Below are positions 1 to 8,944 of a stretch of 64,000 nucleotides of DNA, one piece after another. The position numbers were made by a program, and so were the translations under genes. Each line of letters begins with the position of its first letter. Position 1 is the first letter of the stretch. This DNA comes from Pseudoruegeria sp. SHC-113 (GTDB lineage Bacteria; Pseudomonadota; Alphaproteobacteria; Rhodobacterales; Rhodobacteraceae), in contig NZ_JAHUBR010000001.1 in NCBI RefSeq assembly GCF_025376885.1, forward strand, positions 2,294,001-2,358,000, given 5' to 3'. The notes under the pieces were generated by a model that was not told the DNA's origin, made no database searches, and saw only the letters and a program-made list of their open reading frames with translations.

Positions 1-982
1 GGCGCGGATCGCGGGTTTCGGCGATGATGTTGAGCCCGGTTTCAAGGCTTCCGTAGATGTAGCGCGTGCCGCCAAGGTTCTCGATCACGTCCACATGGGC
101 GGGCAGTTGCAGCAGGCCCGCGCTGCCGGGGCCGAAATGCTCGGGCCGCACGCCGATCTTCACCGCTGCGCCTTCCGCCAGCGCGCCCCCCTCGGGCGCA
201 AAGGCAACGCATGGCCCGGCCTCAAGCGCGATCACGCCGGCGGTGTAGTGGCCGGGCAGGAAATTCATCCGGGGGCTGCCGATGAACCCGGCGACGAATT
301 CATTGGCCGGATCCTCGTAAAGCTCCATCGGGCTGCCCTGCTGCTCGATCCGCCCATCCCGCAGCACCACGATCTTGTCGGCCAGCGTGAGCGCTTCGGT
401 CTGATCGTGGGTGACATAGATCATCGTCGCGCCGATCTCCTGATGGAGCTTGGCCAGTTCCACCCGCATCGCCACGCGCAGTTCGGCATCGAGGTTGGAG
501 AGCGGCTCGTCAAAGAGAAAAAGGCGCGGCTCGCGCACGATGGCGCGACCAATGGCGACGCGCTGGCGCTGACCACCCGAAAGCTGCGCCGGTTTGCGAT
601 CGAGCAAAGGCTCGATCTGCAGCGAGCGCGCCGCGTGCAGCACGCGCTCCTCGATCTGATCGCGCGGTACGCCCAGCATCTTCAGGCCAAAGCCGATGTT
701 TTTGCGCACAGACATATGCGGATAGAGCGCGTAGTTCTGAAACACCATCGTCACGCCGCGCTCCACCGGGTTGGCCTCGTTCATGCGCGCGCCTTCGATG
801 CGAAGCTCGCCGCCGGTTATCTTTTCCAGCCCCGCGATCATGCGCAGCAGCGTGGATTTCCCGCAGCCCGAGGGGCCAACGAAAACGGTGAACGAGCCCT
901 CTTCGATGTCGAGGTCGATCCCGTGGATCACTTCGAGCGTGCCGTAGCTTTTGGTGAAGCTTGCGAGTTCAAGTGCCGGCAT
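1..982 (-). CDS. ABC transporter ATP-binding protein, MalK/UgpC type (partial, runs off window start)
   Basis: Energises the sugar importer encoded just upstream. The reverse-strand translation begins MPALELASFTKSYG and shows Walker A (GPSGCGKST), the Q-loop (FQNYALYPHM), the signature LSGGQRQRVA, Walker B (LFLFDEPLSNLDA) and the H-loop (THDQTEA). A C-terminal TOBE-type region (IGVRPEHFG) follows, as in CUT1 sugar ATPases. The ATG at 982 follows AGAAAGGAG and overlaps the lacI-type gene's 3' end by 14 bp, so the two are translationally linked. About 327 residues are visible; the family is usually 350-370, so only the last few dozen codons are missing. Confidence 0.93.
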   Translation of the reverse strand, partial: MPALELASFTKSYGTLEVIHGIDLDIEEGSFTVFVGPSGCGKSTLLRMIAGLEKITGGELRIEGARMNEANPVERGVTMVFQNYALYPHMSVRKNIGFGLKMLGVPRDQIEERVLHAARSLQIEPLLDRKPAQLSGGQRQRVAIGRAIVREPRLFLFDEPLSNLDAELRVAMRVELAKLHQEIGATMIYVTHDQTEALTLADKIVVLRDGRIEQQGSPMELYEDPANEFVAGFIGSPRMNFLPGHYTAGVIALEAGPCVAFAPEGGALAEGAAVKIGVRPEHFGPGSAGLLQLPAHVDVIENLGGTRYIYGSLETGLNIIAETRDPR

Positions 983-2030
983 CGGGGCTGGCTCCTTTCT
1001 TCCGGGAATTGGGCGGCGCGACGGAGCCGCGCGTAATCAGATTGACGGGCAGCACGATCCGGCCCTGCCCTTTCGGGTCCGCCGGGCGCAGCCCGCAGTT
1101 CTCGGCCACGCGCGCGGCGAGCCGTTCGGCGATCAGGTCCACCGGCTGGGCCACGGCGGTGATCGGTGGGACAGAGAGGCGGAAGAGTTCGGAATCGTCG
1201 AAACTGACGAGCGAGATCTCTTCGGGAATGCGCAGGCCCTTCTGGCGCAAATGGGTGAGCGCGCCTGTGGCGGTGCGGAAGTTCGCGCCAAACACCGCGG
1301 TGGGCGGATCTTCCATGGCCAGAAAATGCGCCATGCCTTCTGCGCCGCCGGCCCGCGTCCAGTTGCTTTCGTGGATCAGATCGTCGGCCGCCTCCAGCCC
1401 GGCGGCCTCCAGCGCCATGCGCCAGCCCGCCAGCCGGTCAAGGCTGGTGCGCGCAGTGAGCGTGCCGGTGAGGATGCCGATGCGCCGGTGGCCTGCCTTG
1501 ATCAGGTGTTCGGTGGCCGCACGCGCGCCGCCGATGTTATCGACCTCAACCCCGTTCAGGCTCAGATCGGCCTGCGGGTTGTCGTAGGTGACAACCGGTG
1601 TGCCCGTCTCGATCAGCTCGCGGATCGCCGCCGCATGAGCCTCGGAGCCGCCCATCACCAGCGTATCGACACGGTAATTGCGGAAAAAATCCAGCGCCGT
1701 GGCGACGGTGGCATGGGCGTTGTCGTGGCAGTGGCTCACGCTCATCATCCCCATTCGCCGCAAAGCGATGGTGAGCTGGGTGACGAGCGCGCTGTGGAAC
1801 TCGTCCAGATTTGGCACCAACACGCCAATCAGCCCGGTGCGCGTGGCCTTCATCGCGCTCGCCAGCGCGTTGCGGCGATAGCCGAGCCGCTCGATGGCCT
1901 CGGCCACGGAGGTATGGTTGGCGGGCTTCACCGGCAGCCCGTTCAGGAAGCGCGAGACCGTGCCGATGGAGACACCGGCCGCATCGGCGACTTCGACAAT
2001 CGTGACAGGGCGTTGGCGGGTCTGGGTCAT
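969..2030 (-). CDS. LacI-family transcriptional regulator
   Basis: A 353-aa repressor. The N-terminal helix-turn-helix (VTIVEVADAAGVSIGTVSRFLNG, residues about 9-31, interrupted here only by naming) is followed by the hinge region and a periplasmic-binding-protein-like effector domain with LIGVLVPNL and a C-terminal LPVNLITRGS typical of the family. It lies inside the sugar transport operon, overlapping the glycoside hydrolase gene by an ATGA junction and the ATPase gene by 14 bp. The likely target is the palindrome at 7188-7199 upstream of the solute-binding protein gene. The effector is presumably the imported sugar; its identity cannot be read from sequence. Confidence 0.93.
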   Translation of the reverse strand: MTQTRQRPVTIVEVADAAGVSIGTVSRFLNGLPVKPANHTSVAEAIERLGYRRNALASAMKATRTGLIGVLVPNLDEFHSALVTQLTIALRRMGMMSVSHCHDNAHATVATALDFFRNYRVDTLVMGGSEAHAAAIRELIETGTPVVTYDNPQADLSLNGVEVDNIGGARAATEHLIKAGHRRIGILTGTLTARTSLDRLAGWRMALEAAGLEAADDLIHESNWTRAGGAEGMAHFLAMEDPPTAVFGANFRTATGALTHLRQKGLRIPEEISLVSFDDSELFRLSVPPITAVAQPVDLIAERLAARVAENCGLRPADPKGQGRIVLPVNLITRGSVAPPNSRKKGASPDAGT

Positions 2031-4063
2031 GGGGCCTCGAATGCAATCGCGCGGTGGATATGCAGCCCGTCGAGCCGCACATGGGCCCGGCCATCCTGCC
2101 AGTCCCAGGCCAGTTCTGCACCCTCCGGCACGCTGACAACACGCGCAGGCTTTTCTTCCAGCGCAACGGAAGCCGTGAGCGGACCAAGGCGCGGGATGTC
2201 CTCGATCACCTCGATGTGGCGCAACCCGTGCTGCAGATCGTCCACCGCGACGCCGCGCACCTGCGGGCCGCCATAAAGCAGGTGCAGGATGGTGCGCCCC
2301 TCTTGCCGCGTGACGCTGGCGCGCCCGCCGGAAGGCAGATCGGTGATCAGCCGACGCTCGGGCAGCAGCCGGTCGATCAGCGAGGCAACCATATGTTTGT
2401 AGATCGGCTGACCGATGCGCTTGTAGGCGTCAAAGATCGGCCAGGCGATGTAGCCCGTCCGCGCCGTGGCCACGATCCCCGGCCCCAGCGGCGCGGCGGC
2501 GGGGTCTTCGGGAAAGTGCTGGTGCGAGCAGAAAGCGCGCCAGCTGCGGTTGGCATAGGGCGCGATCACCTGCCCCAGCAAAGTGCCGCCCGACAGCGCC
2601 ACCCCCCGCGCGGGCGCATAGACGACAACGGCGCTTTCAGGGATGCGCGGATCAAGCCCCGGCGCTTGCAGGTAGCTGGGATCGAAAGGCACGTCTTCGC
2701 CCAGATCCTCCACCCCCAGCGGCAGCGCAAAGCCGCCTTCAGGGGCAAGCCCGGCGTGGCCCGAGGCAAGGATACGCCCCCCGTGCGCGAGGTAGGCGTC
2801 CAGCTTGGCCTGCAGCGCGGGAGTGACGGGAATGTCGTCGGGCAGGATCAGCAGCGGATAGGCTGCGAAATCAGCGGCGCTGTCCAGTATGTCAAACGGC
2901 AGGTGCAGCTCCAGCATCATCTGCACCGCGCCCTCATCAGAGCGGCTGCCCTTGCGGCCATCGGGCGTGCCGAAATGCTCGACAGACAGGATGCCCACAT
3001 CCGAAAGCTGGCGCGCGCCCTTAAGCCATGGCTCCAGCGCTTTGATGCGGGCATAGGCCGGGGTGAGGCTGGCGTAGGTGTCGGCGTTGACCGCGCCGCT
3101 GGGGTGCAGCTGATCCCCGATCAGGCATTTGGTGCCGAGCGCGGCCATTTGGGCGCATTCGTAATCCAGCGACTCAGGCGATTTGAAGCCGCCGAACTCC
3201 CCCCAAAGCGTGTGGAACTTGCCCGTCTGCCCCAGCGTATCAAAGCCCTTGGGCACGGCGTAGCGGGCGTTGGCCGGGAAGTGGTTCCAGCCCCAACCGC
3301 CGGTGGGCAGGCTTTCGATCTCCAGATGCGAATAGCTCGTGTAGCGCTCGGGATCGCGTTTGTGGATATGCCCGGCGTTGTAGAAAATACGCATGTCCGG
3401 GAACTCGGCCCAGAGCACATCGGAGAGATGCGCGCGGAAGGCATCGAGCGTGCGCTTGTCGTTCTCGGCGCGGTCCTCGGGCTTTTCCGCATCGAGCCCG
3501 GCGGCCTGCATGTTCGCAAGGCAGGTGGGGCAAACGCAATCAAACGTGTTGACGATGTCGAAGAACAGCCCCGGCGGCCCATAGTGCCGCGCCACCTCCT
3601 GCCCTGTGGCCAGCACGTAATCGCGAAAGCCCCCATGGGCGAGGCAAAGCGTGTGCCACGTGGGGGTGAGCTGGCGCGAGGCCGAGGCATCCGCGCTGGG
3701 GTGCTGGGAGGCATTCGTCGCGCTCATCACCCGCCATTCGGGATGCGCGCGCGCAAGGCGTTCGTCCCATTGCACGGTGATATAGACGGGCGTTTCAATA
3801 TCCCGCGCGCGGCAGGCGGAGATCATCTCGCCCAACAGATCCTTGCGCGCAAGGCCGGGGTGCGCCGGGCCAACGTCGGAAGGGTAGTAGCTCCAACCAT
3901 GATGGCAGCGCGCAAAGAGCGTGACGCTGTCCACATGGGCGGCTGCCAGCCTGTCGGCGAAGGCCTCAGCATCGAAATCCGCGCCGACGCCGGGGATGGC
4001 TTCGGAGGTGTGGAAATCCAGATGGATCTGGCGATAGCGCAAGGGGGGAAAGGCGCGGCTCAT
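2027..4063 (-). CDS. Predicted glycoside hydrolase (GHL6-like, with GH42-type trimerisation domain)
   Basis: A 678-aa protein with no signal peptide, so predicted cytoplasmic. The N-terminal half looks like a TIM-barrel of the hypothetical glycosyl hydrolase 6 type (IHLDFHTS near the start, ARCHHGWSYYPS, VYITVQWDE). The middle (about 370-560) resembles the class I glutamine-amidotransferase-like trimerisation domain of GH42 enzymes (LLILPDDIPV, GGRILASG). I chose the ATG at 4063, which overlaps the permease stop (ATGA); a longer upstream frame is only shadow. It sits between the permease and LacI genes, so it probably acts on the imported sugar. Substrate and catalytic residues are not assigned. 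Confidence 0.75.
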   Translation of the reverse strand: MSRAFPPLRYRQIHLDFHTSEAIPGVGADFDAEAFADRLAAAHVDSVTLFARCHHGWSYYPSDVGPAHPGLARKDLLGEMISACRARDIETPVYITVQWDERLARAHPEWRVMSATNASQHPSADASASRQLTPTWHTLCLAHGGFRDYVLATGQEVARHYGPPGLFFDIVNTFDCVCPTCLANMQAAGLDAEKPEDRAENDKRTLDAFRAHLSDVLWAEFPDMRIFYNAGHIHKRDPERYTSYSHLEIESLPTGGWGWNHFPANARYAVPKGFDTLGQTGKFHTLWGEFGGFKSPESLDYECAQMAALGTKCLIGDQLHPSGAVNADTYASLTPAYARIKALEPWLKGARQLSDVGILSVEHFGTPDGRKGSRSDEGAVQMMLELHLPFDILDSAADFAAYPLLILPDDIPVTPALQAKLDAYLAHGGRILASGHAGLAPEGGFALPLGVEDLGEDVPFDPSYLQAPGLDPRIPESAVVVYAPARGVALSGGTLLGQVIAPYANRSWRAFCSHQHFPEDPAAAPLGPGIVATARTGYIAWPIFDAYKRIGQPIYKHMVASLIDRLLPERRLITDLPSGGRASVTRQEGRTILHLLYGGPQVRGVAVDDLQHGLRHIEVIEDIPRLGPLTASVALEEKPARVVSVPEGAELAWDWQDGRAHVRLDGLHIHRAIAFEAP

Positions 4064-4881
4064 TCCTTGCTCCCCGTCTTGGTCTGCGCCCCGGCGGTGA
4101 AATAGCGCTGGAAGATCACGAAGATCGCCAGCGGCACAATCGTGGTGATGATCGCGGCCACGGCCACCTGGTCGAAGTTGTTGTCGTAGACCCCCTGCAC
4201 ACGGGCCAGCAGCGCTGGCAAGGGAAGCTCTTCCCGCAGGAAGACAACCGGCAGCAACAGGCCGTTCCATGTCCACATGAACTGCAGGATGGCGACGGCG
4301 GCGATGGGGGTGAGCATGTTGGGCAGCACGATGTAGAAGAACCGCGCGATGGGGCCGCAGGCGTCGATCTGGGCGGCTTCGATCAGATCGGTGGGGAAAT
4401 CCTCAAGGTAGTTTTTCACAAGGAAGACAGACCACGCGAAGCTGAGGCCCGCGAAGGGGATGATCACCGACCAGATGTTGTCGATCATGCCCAGATCGCG
4501 CCAGAGCAGGAAGAGCGGGATCACCACCACCTGATTGGGCAGCACGAAGGCGTTGACGATGATCAGAAGCAGCACCCGGCGCATCGGGAAGCTGAGGAAA
4601 TGGAAGGCATAGGCCGCCGCCGGGGCCATGATCATCGGGATCAGCGTGGAGATCACGGCAATCTTGGTGGAGACCCACGTGGCATAGGCGAGCGGGAATT
4701 TGTCCCACACGGTGCGCCAGGCTTCCAGCGTGAAGGAGACCTCGGAGAGGTTCCACCAGCCCAGCGTCGTTTCGGCGAGCGGGCGGATCGAGATCATCAC
4801 CAGCCCGATCAGCGGCACGATCCAGATCAGCGCCACCAGCGCCACCACGGGCAGCACCCAGACGGGAGTTTTTCCGATCAT
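4060..4881 (-). CDS. ABC sugar transporter permease, MalG type
   Basis: A 273-aa inner-membrane permease with about six hydrophobic segments, beginning MIGKTPVWVLPVVALVALIW. The cytoplasmic EAA-like loop reads LIEAAQIDACGPIARFFYIVLP, with G at the conserved spot, which couples to the ATPase. It forms a heterodimer with the permease encoded immediately upstream. The start at 4881 is chosen because it overlaps the upstream permease stop in an ATGA junction; the longer open frame adds a non-membrane extension that is unlikely to be translated. Confidence 0.92.
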   Translation of the reverse strand: MIGKTPVWVLPVVALVALIWIVPLIGLVMISIRPLAETTLGWWNLSEVSFTLEAWRTVWDKFPLAYATWVSTKIAVISTLIPMIMAPAAAYAFHFLSFPMRRVLLLIIVNAFVLPNQVVVIPLFLLWRDLGMIDNIWSVIIPFAGLSFAWSVFLVKNYLEDFPTDLIEAAQIDACGPIARFFYIVLPNMLTPIAAVAILQFMWTWNGLLLPVVFLREELPLPALLARVQGVYDNNFDQVAVAAIITTIVPLAIFVIFQRYFTAGAQTKTGSKE

Positions 4882-5816
4882 TTCACCGCCCTCGTGCGTT
4901 GGGCGATCAGCGGCGTGGAGACGATCAGCACCGCCACCAGCAGCACCACCGTGCTGGCCGCGCCATAGCCCAGTTTGAAGTTCAGCATGGATTCGCGGAA
5001 CATGAAGAAGCCCACGGTTTCGGTGGTGCGTACAGGCCCGCCGCCGGTGAGCATGTAGATCAGATCGAACGCCTTCAGGCTTTGCAGCAGGTTGATGAAG
5101 ATCGCCACGCGCACACCGGGCAGCGAGAGCGGCATCACGATATGGCGCATCATCGATATCGGTTTCGCGCCATCGATATAGGCGGCCTCGAAATAGCTGC
5201 GCGGGATCGACTGGATCGAGGCGAAACACGTCATCAAGGGAAGGCCCACCTGCGTCCAGACATAGGCGACGATCACGGCAGTGAGCGCGGTTGCCGGGTT
5301 GCCGAGCCAGGCCTGCTGCAGATGCTCAAGGCCAAGCCCGCCGAGGATGCCGTTCAGAAGGCCGTAATCAGGGCGGTAGATGCCAAGCCAGATGAAGCCC
5401 ACCACCGCTTCGCTCACGCCATAGGCGGCGAAGATCAGCACCCGGAAGATCATCGTCTCCTTCGGCTTCAGCGCGCAGGCCATGGCCAGCGCCCAGCCGA
5501 TGGCGACGGAAAAGAAGGTGGCCGAGAAGGACCAGTAGAAGGTCACGCGCAGGGCGCGCAGGAAGTTTTCGTCGTTCCAGAGCTTCACGTAATTGCCAAG
5601 GCCAACGGGCTTGGGCGGGGCCAGCCCCTTGATCTCGAAGAAGCTCAGCCGGATCGTTTCGAACACGGGGTAAAGCACGGACACCCCGAAGAAAATCAGC
5701 AAGGGCGCGAGCAGGATATAGGCCGCGCGCCGCTGGCTCAGCTGGCGCGCCGCGACCCGTGCGCCAAGGGACGGGCCGTGGGGCCCGTCCAGCGTGGATG
5801 TGGTTGCCTCGACCAT
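4878..5816 (-). CDS. ABC sugar transporter permease, MalF type
   Basis: A 312-aa inner-membrane permease. After a short cytoplasmic N-terminus it has a first membrane helix (AAYILLAPLLIFFGVSVLY), a periplasmic stretch with GLGNYVKLW, and an EAA loop (FEAAYIDGAKPISMMRHIVMP) in the C-terminal half. The start at 5816 lies 1 bp after the solute-binding protein stop. It pairs with the MalG-type permease that follows with a 4-bp overlap. Confidence 0.92.
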   Translation of the reverse strand: MVEATTSTLDGPHGPSLGARVAARQLSQRRAAYILLAPLLIFFGVSVLYPVFETIRLSFFEIKGLAPPKPVGLGNYVKLWNDENFLRALRVTFYWSFSATFFSVAIGWALAMACALKPKETMIFRVLIFAAYGVSEAVVGFIWLGIYRPDYGLLNGILGGLGLEHLQQAWLGNPATALTAVIVAYVWTQVGLPLMTCFASIQSIPRSYFEAAYIDGAKPISMMRHIVMPLSLPGVRVAIFINLLQSLKAFDLIYMLTGGGPVRTTETVGFFMFRESMLNFKLGYGAASTVVLLVAVLIVSTPLIAQRTRAVK

Positions 5817-5817
5817 C

Positions 5818-7116
5818 TCAGTAGGAGGTATTGGCGACGTCTTCGATCTTCTGCACCGCCGCCGCGATCGTCTCGGCGGAGGGATCCTGAAGGAACTTCT
5901 GGATCTGGATCCGGTACTCATGCACCAGATCGCCCGGCAGCAGATCGCCCAGCACGAACTGGACCTTCTCGGCCTTTGCCACTTCGTTCACCGCCTGCTG
6001 GATGACCGGATCATAGATCGCCGGATCCACCGCGCTCGACGGCGAGGCCAGCCCGTACTCGGCCATGATCCCGGCCGCATCGGCGGTGAGCATGTAGCCC
6101 ATGAAGGCGTTGGCGGCATCGATGTTCTTCACCGTGGAGAGCACGTTGAACTCTTTGGCGTCCACCATCGACTGGTTGTCAAACCCCATGCCAAGGGCCG
6201 GGAACTGCACGATGTTGAAATCCGTGCCCGGCGTGAGCTTGTATTCCTGCTTGGCGCGGGTGTTGAGCCACATGCCGATCAGCATGTAGCCGGTATCGCC
6301 CGTCAGCAGCGTGGTGTCGGCGGAATCCGTCCAGACAGACGCCAGCATGGTGTTGGGATCAAGGCAGCAGCCCGCGTTCAGCATCTCGCCGAGCAGTTCG
6401 AAGGTTTTCACAACCTCGGGGCTTGTCCACGGCACTTCGTGGCGGGCGAGCTTGGCCATGAAATCGGCCCCCGCGACGCGCAGCAGCGTGGATTCGAACC
6501 ATTCGCCATGGGCCCAGATCTTGGCCGGGATCGACACCGGCGTCACCCCAGCGGCATTGAGCTTCTCGAAGCCGGCAAGGAATTCCTCCCAAGTGCCCGG
6601 CGCCGTCAACCCTGCCTTTTCAATCGTGTCGGTGCGATACCAGAGCGCCGAGCGATCACCGAAGGTATAGGTCACGCCGTAGTTGACGCCGTCGATGCTC
6701 GAAAGATCCTTCCAGCCGTCCGACAGCAGCTCGGACCAGTTGTTGGCCTCCCAGGCCTCATCCACGGGCAGGATCATGCCTGCGTCCAGCAGCTCCTGCC
6801 GAAAGGCGGGCCAGGTGTTGATCAGCAGATCCGCCTGCTCGCCGCCCAGCAGCACCGTGCGGATGCCGCCGCGGGTGTCGCCCGACGAGGTGGGCACGAT
6901 GTTGCGGAAAGTGACGTCGGGGTTTTTCGTCACGAAATCGGCCTGCAGGGCGGCCATCATGTCGGCCTGCGCACCGGCCAGCCAGTTGAGCATCACAAGC
7001 TCGCCGGACACCTCCGCCTGTGCCGCATGAAAGCCCAGCGGGCTCAGGATCGTGCCTGCCACCAGCGCGCCAAGCATCGTGCGCCGGGAGGCGCTGAAAG
7101 TCGTCTTCAGGGTCAT
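5818..7116 (-). CDS. ABC transporter extracellular sugar-binding protein, family 1
   Basis: A 432-aa periplasmic binding protein that delivers sugar to the permease pair. The N-terminus carries a twin-arginine-like signal (SRRTML, then a hydrophobic stretch ending FHAAQAEVSG), so export via Tat with cleavage after AQA is likely. The body has family-1 hallmarks (VMLNWLAG, an FRNIVPTSSGD segment, YMLIGMW). The ATG at 7116 is preceded by a strong GGAGGAG ribosome-binding site; the longer frame has none. It is the first gene of the transport operon, downstream of the putative LacI operator. The ligand is probably a mono- or oligosaccharide. Confidence 0.92.
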   Translation of the reverse strand: MTLKTTFSASRRTMLGALVAGTILSPLGFHAAQAEVSGELVMLNWLAGAQADMMAALQADFVTKNPDVTFRNIVPTSSGDTRGGIRTVLLGGEQADLLINTWPAFRQELLDAGMILPVDEAWEANNWSELLSDGWKDLSSIDGVNYGVTYTFGDRSALWYRTDTIEKAGLTAPGTWEEFLAGFEKLNAAGVTPVSIPAKIWAHGEWFESTLLRVAGADFMAKLARHEVPWTSPEVVKTFELLGEMLNAGCCLDPNTMLASVWTDSADTTLLTGDTGYMLIGMWLNTRAKQEYKLTPGTDFNIVQFPALGMGFDNQSMVDAKEFNVLSTVKNIDAANAFMGYMLTADAAGIMAEYGLASPSSAVDPAIYDPVIQQAVNEVAKAEKVQFVLGDLLPGDLVHEYRIQIQKFLQDPSAETIAAAVQKIEDVANTSY

Positions 7117-7187
7117 GGTCTCTCCTCCGTTGGGGCGACGTCCAGCGCGCCTTTTCCTGTTCGGGAACGCTGGCCTCCACATCGCGA

Positions 7188-7199
7188 CATAACGTTATG
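7188..7199. promoter_or_regulatory. Putative LacI-type operator upstream of the sugar ABC operon
   Basis: The perfect 12-bp palindrome CATAACGTTATG with a central CpG is the usual shape of a LacI-family operator. It lies 72 bp upstream of the binding-protein start, in the only gap of the transport operon, and overlaps a weak -10-like sequence (CATAAC on the minus strand, with TTTACG 15 bp upstream). An 8-bp inverted repeat with AT-rich spacer lies at 7220-7245 and could be a second regulatory site or a weak terminator for the sulfatase gene. Confidence 0.5.
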
Positions 7200-7299
7200 A
7201 CTGATGCCGAAATGCGTAAAGTGTTTTTTTTGTTTTTAAAACACTGTACCGAACAAAGAAGGGTAAACCAAACAATTCCAGTGCCTTGCAGATGAAAGC

Positions 7300-8820
7300 T
7301 CAGTGCTGTGGAATATCGCCGATCGCCAGCATCCGCGCATTGAGCGCCTCCAGCATCTGCGCCTGAACGGCGGCATATTCCGGCACGCACCAGAGGTTGA
7401 CCAGCTCGCATGGGTCCGATTCGAGATCGAAGAGCTCCCACTCCGGCGGATCAGTTTGCGCGCCGGTTCCGGCATGGCCGAGCCCGTCGTTGTACCAATG
7501 GATGATCTTGTGGCGTGCGCTGCGCAGCCCGTAGTGGGCGAAGGCCTGATGGCTGTTGTCGCGGTGCATCCAGTAGCGGTGATAGACCTCCTGCGGCCAG
7601 TCGGCGGGGCGCGCGCCTTCTATGCAGGGCCGGAAGCTGCGCCCCTGCATGTAGCTGGGCACCGGTGCACCGGCGAAATCCAGCAGCGTGGGGGCGAAAT
7701 CCACGTTGCAGATCATGCTGTCGCTTACGCCCTTGGCCAGCCCCTCCGGGTAGCGGATCAGGAAGGGCATGCGCAGGGACTCTTCATACATGAAGCGCTT
7801 GTCGAACCAGCCATGTTCGCCGAGGAAAAATCCCTGATCAGAGGTGTAGATCACGATGGTGTTCTCCGCCTGCCCGCTGTCCTCCAGAAAATCCAGCAGC
7901 CGCCCGACGCCCTCATCCACCGAGGCGACGCATTGCAGGTAGCGCTGGAGGTAGCGGCGGTATTTGAAGCGGGCCAGCTCGTCCTGCGTCTCGAAGGTGA
8001 AGACCTCGCCGGTGTTCACATCCACCAGCCGCAGTCCGCGCGGATCTTCCGGGTGCGGCACCTTGCGGCCCGGCTTGCCTTCGAAATGGATCGCGCCCAC
8101 CTCGGCCCCGCCTTCTGGCTGGGCGAGCCCAAGATCCTCGTACTCGAAATCCTCCCGCACCCGCATCCGCGCCTCATGGGCGGCGCGGGAGCGGGTGGCG
8201 TAATCATCGTCGAACGTATCCGGCACCGGCAGCTCCACATCCGTGTAAAGATCGCGGTATTTCGGATGCGGCGCGAAATTGCGGTGCGGGGCCTTGTGGT
8301 GGCACATGAGGAAGAAGGGGCGGTCGTCGGGCTGTTTGAGCCAGTTCACCGATTTCTCGGTGATCAGATCGGTCACATAGCCCGGCTCCCGCGCGCAGCC
8401 CTCAGGGCCGATGAACTCCGGATCAAAGTAATCCCCCTGCCCCGGCAGCACTGACCAGTGATCAAACCCGGTTGGCTCATGGTCCGGCCCCTCGCCCAGA
8501 TGCCACTTGCCGATCATCGCCGTGCGATAGCCCGCCTGCTGCAGGTGCTTGGCCAGATGCGGGCGGCGGCTGTCGAAAGGGGTGTTGAGCGTGGTGACGC
8601 CGTTCACGTGGTTGTACTGGCCCGTCAGGATCGCGGCCCGGCTGGGGGTGCAGATCGAGTTGGTGACGAAGCAATTGTCCAGCCGCACACCGCCTGCAGC
8701 GATCCTGTCGATGTTGGGCGTCTGGTTCAGGCGCGAGCCGTAACAGCCGATCGCCTGCGCGGCGTGATCGTCGCACATGATGAACAGGATGTTGGGGCGG
8801 CGGGGCTGTGTTTGGGGCAT
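7300..8820 (-). CDS. Type I (formylglycine-dependent) sulfatase, predicted cytoplasmic
   Basis: A 506-aa arylsulfatase-fold enzyme that hydrolyses sulfate esters. The N-terminal metal site begins NILFIMCDDH. C57 in SICTPSR is the cysteine converted to formylglycine, and GKWHLG (downstream) and TSDQGFFLGEHGW are the other conserved blocks. No signal peptide is visible ahead of the fold, unlike most glycan sulfatases, so it should act in the cytosol. It precedes the sugar ABC operon on the same strand with a 183-bp gap, which suggests that the transported sugar is sulfated. Maturation needs a formylglycine-generating enzyme, not seen in this window. Confidence 0.92.
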   Translation of the reverse strand: MPQTQPRRPNILFIMCDDHAAQAIGCYGSRLNQTPNIDRIAAGGVRLDNCFVTNSICTPSRAAILTGQYNHVNGVTTLNTPFDSRRPHLAKHLQQAGYRTAMIGKWHLGEGPDHEPTGFDHWSVLPGQGDYFDPEFIGPEGCAREPGYVTDLITEKSVNWLKQPDDRPFFLMCHHKAPHRNFAPHPKYRDLYTDVELPVPDTFDDDYATRSRAAHEARMRVREDFEYEDLGLAQPEGGAEVGAIHFEGKPGRKVPHPEDPRGLRLVDVNTGEVFTFETQDELARFKYRRYLQRYLQCVASVDEGVGRLLDFLEDSGQAENTIVIYTSDQGFFLGEHGWFDKRFMYEESLRMPFLIRYPEGLAKGVSDSMICNVDFAPTLLDFAGAPVPSYMQGRSFRPCIEGARPADWPQEVYHRYWMHRDNSHQAFAHYGLRSARHKIIHWYNDGLGHAGTGAQTDPPEWELFDLESDPCELVNLWCVPEYAAVQAQMLEALNARMLAIGDIPQH

Positions 8821-8944
8821 GGCGAATCCTTAAAGGCGTTGCAACTCAGCGCCTGATCCGCGCCTGCGGCCAGCTTAGATTTTTCTGCATTAAAATCAAA
8901 TATGTGATGAGAGCGGCCAAGCAGTGTTCGGCAAGCCTCTAAAA

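Noticed and set aside
2054-4105. Long plus-strand open frame antisense to the glycoside hydrolase gene
   Set aside because: High-GC shadow: the minus-strand frame has clear domains, this one has His/Arg/Gln-rich composition without motifs.
7220-7245. Rho-independent terminator of the sulfatase gene
   Set aside because: The stem is AT-only apart from two G/C pairs and lacks a T-tract in the right place.
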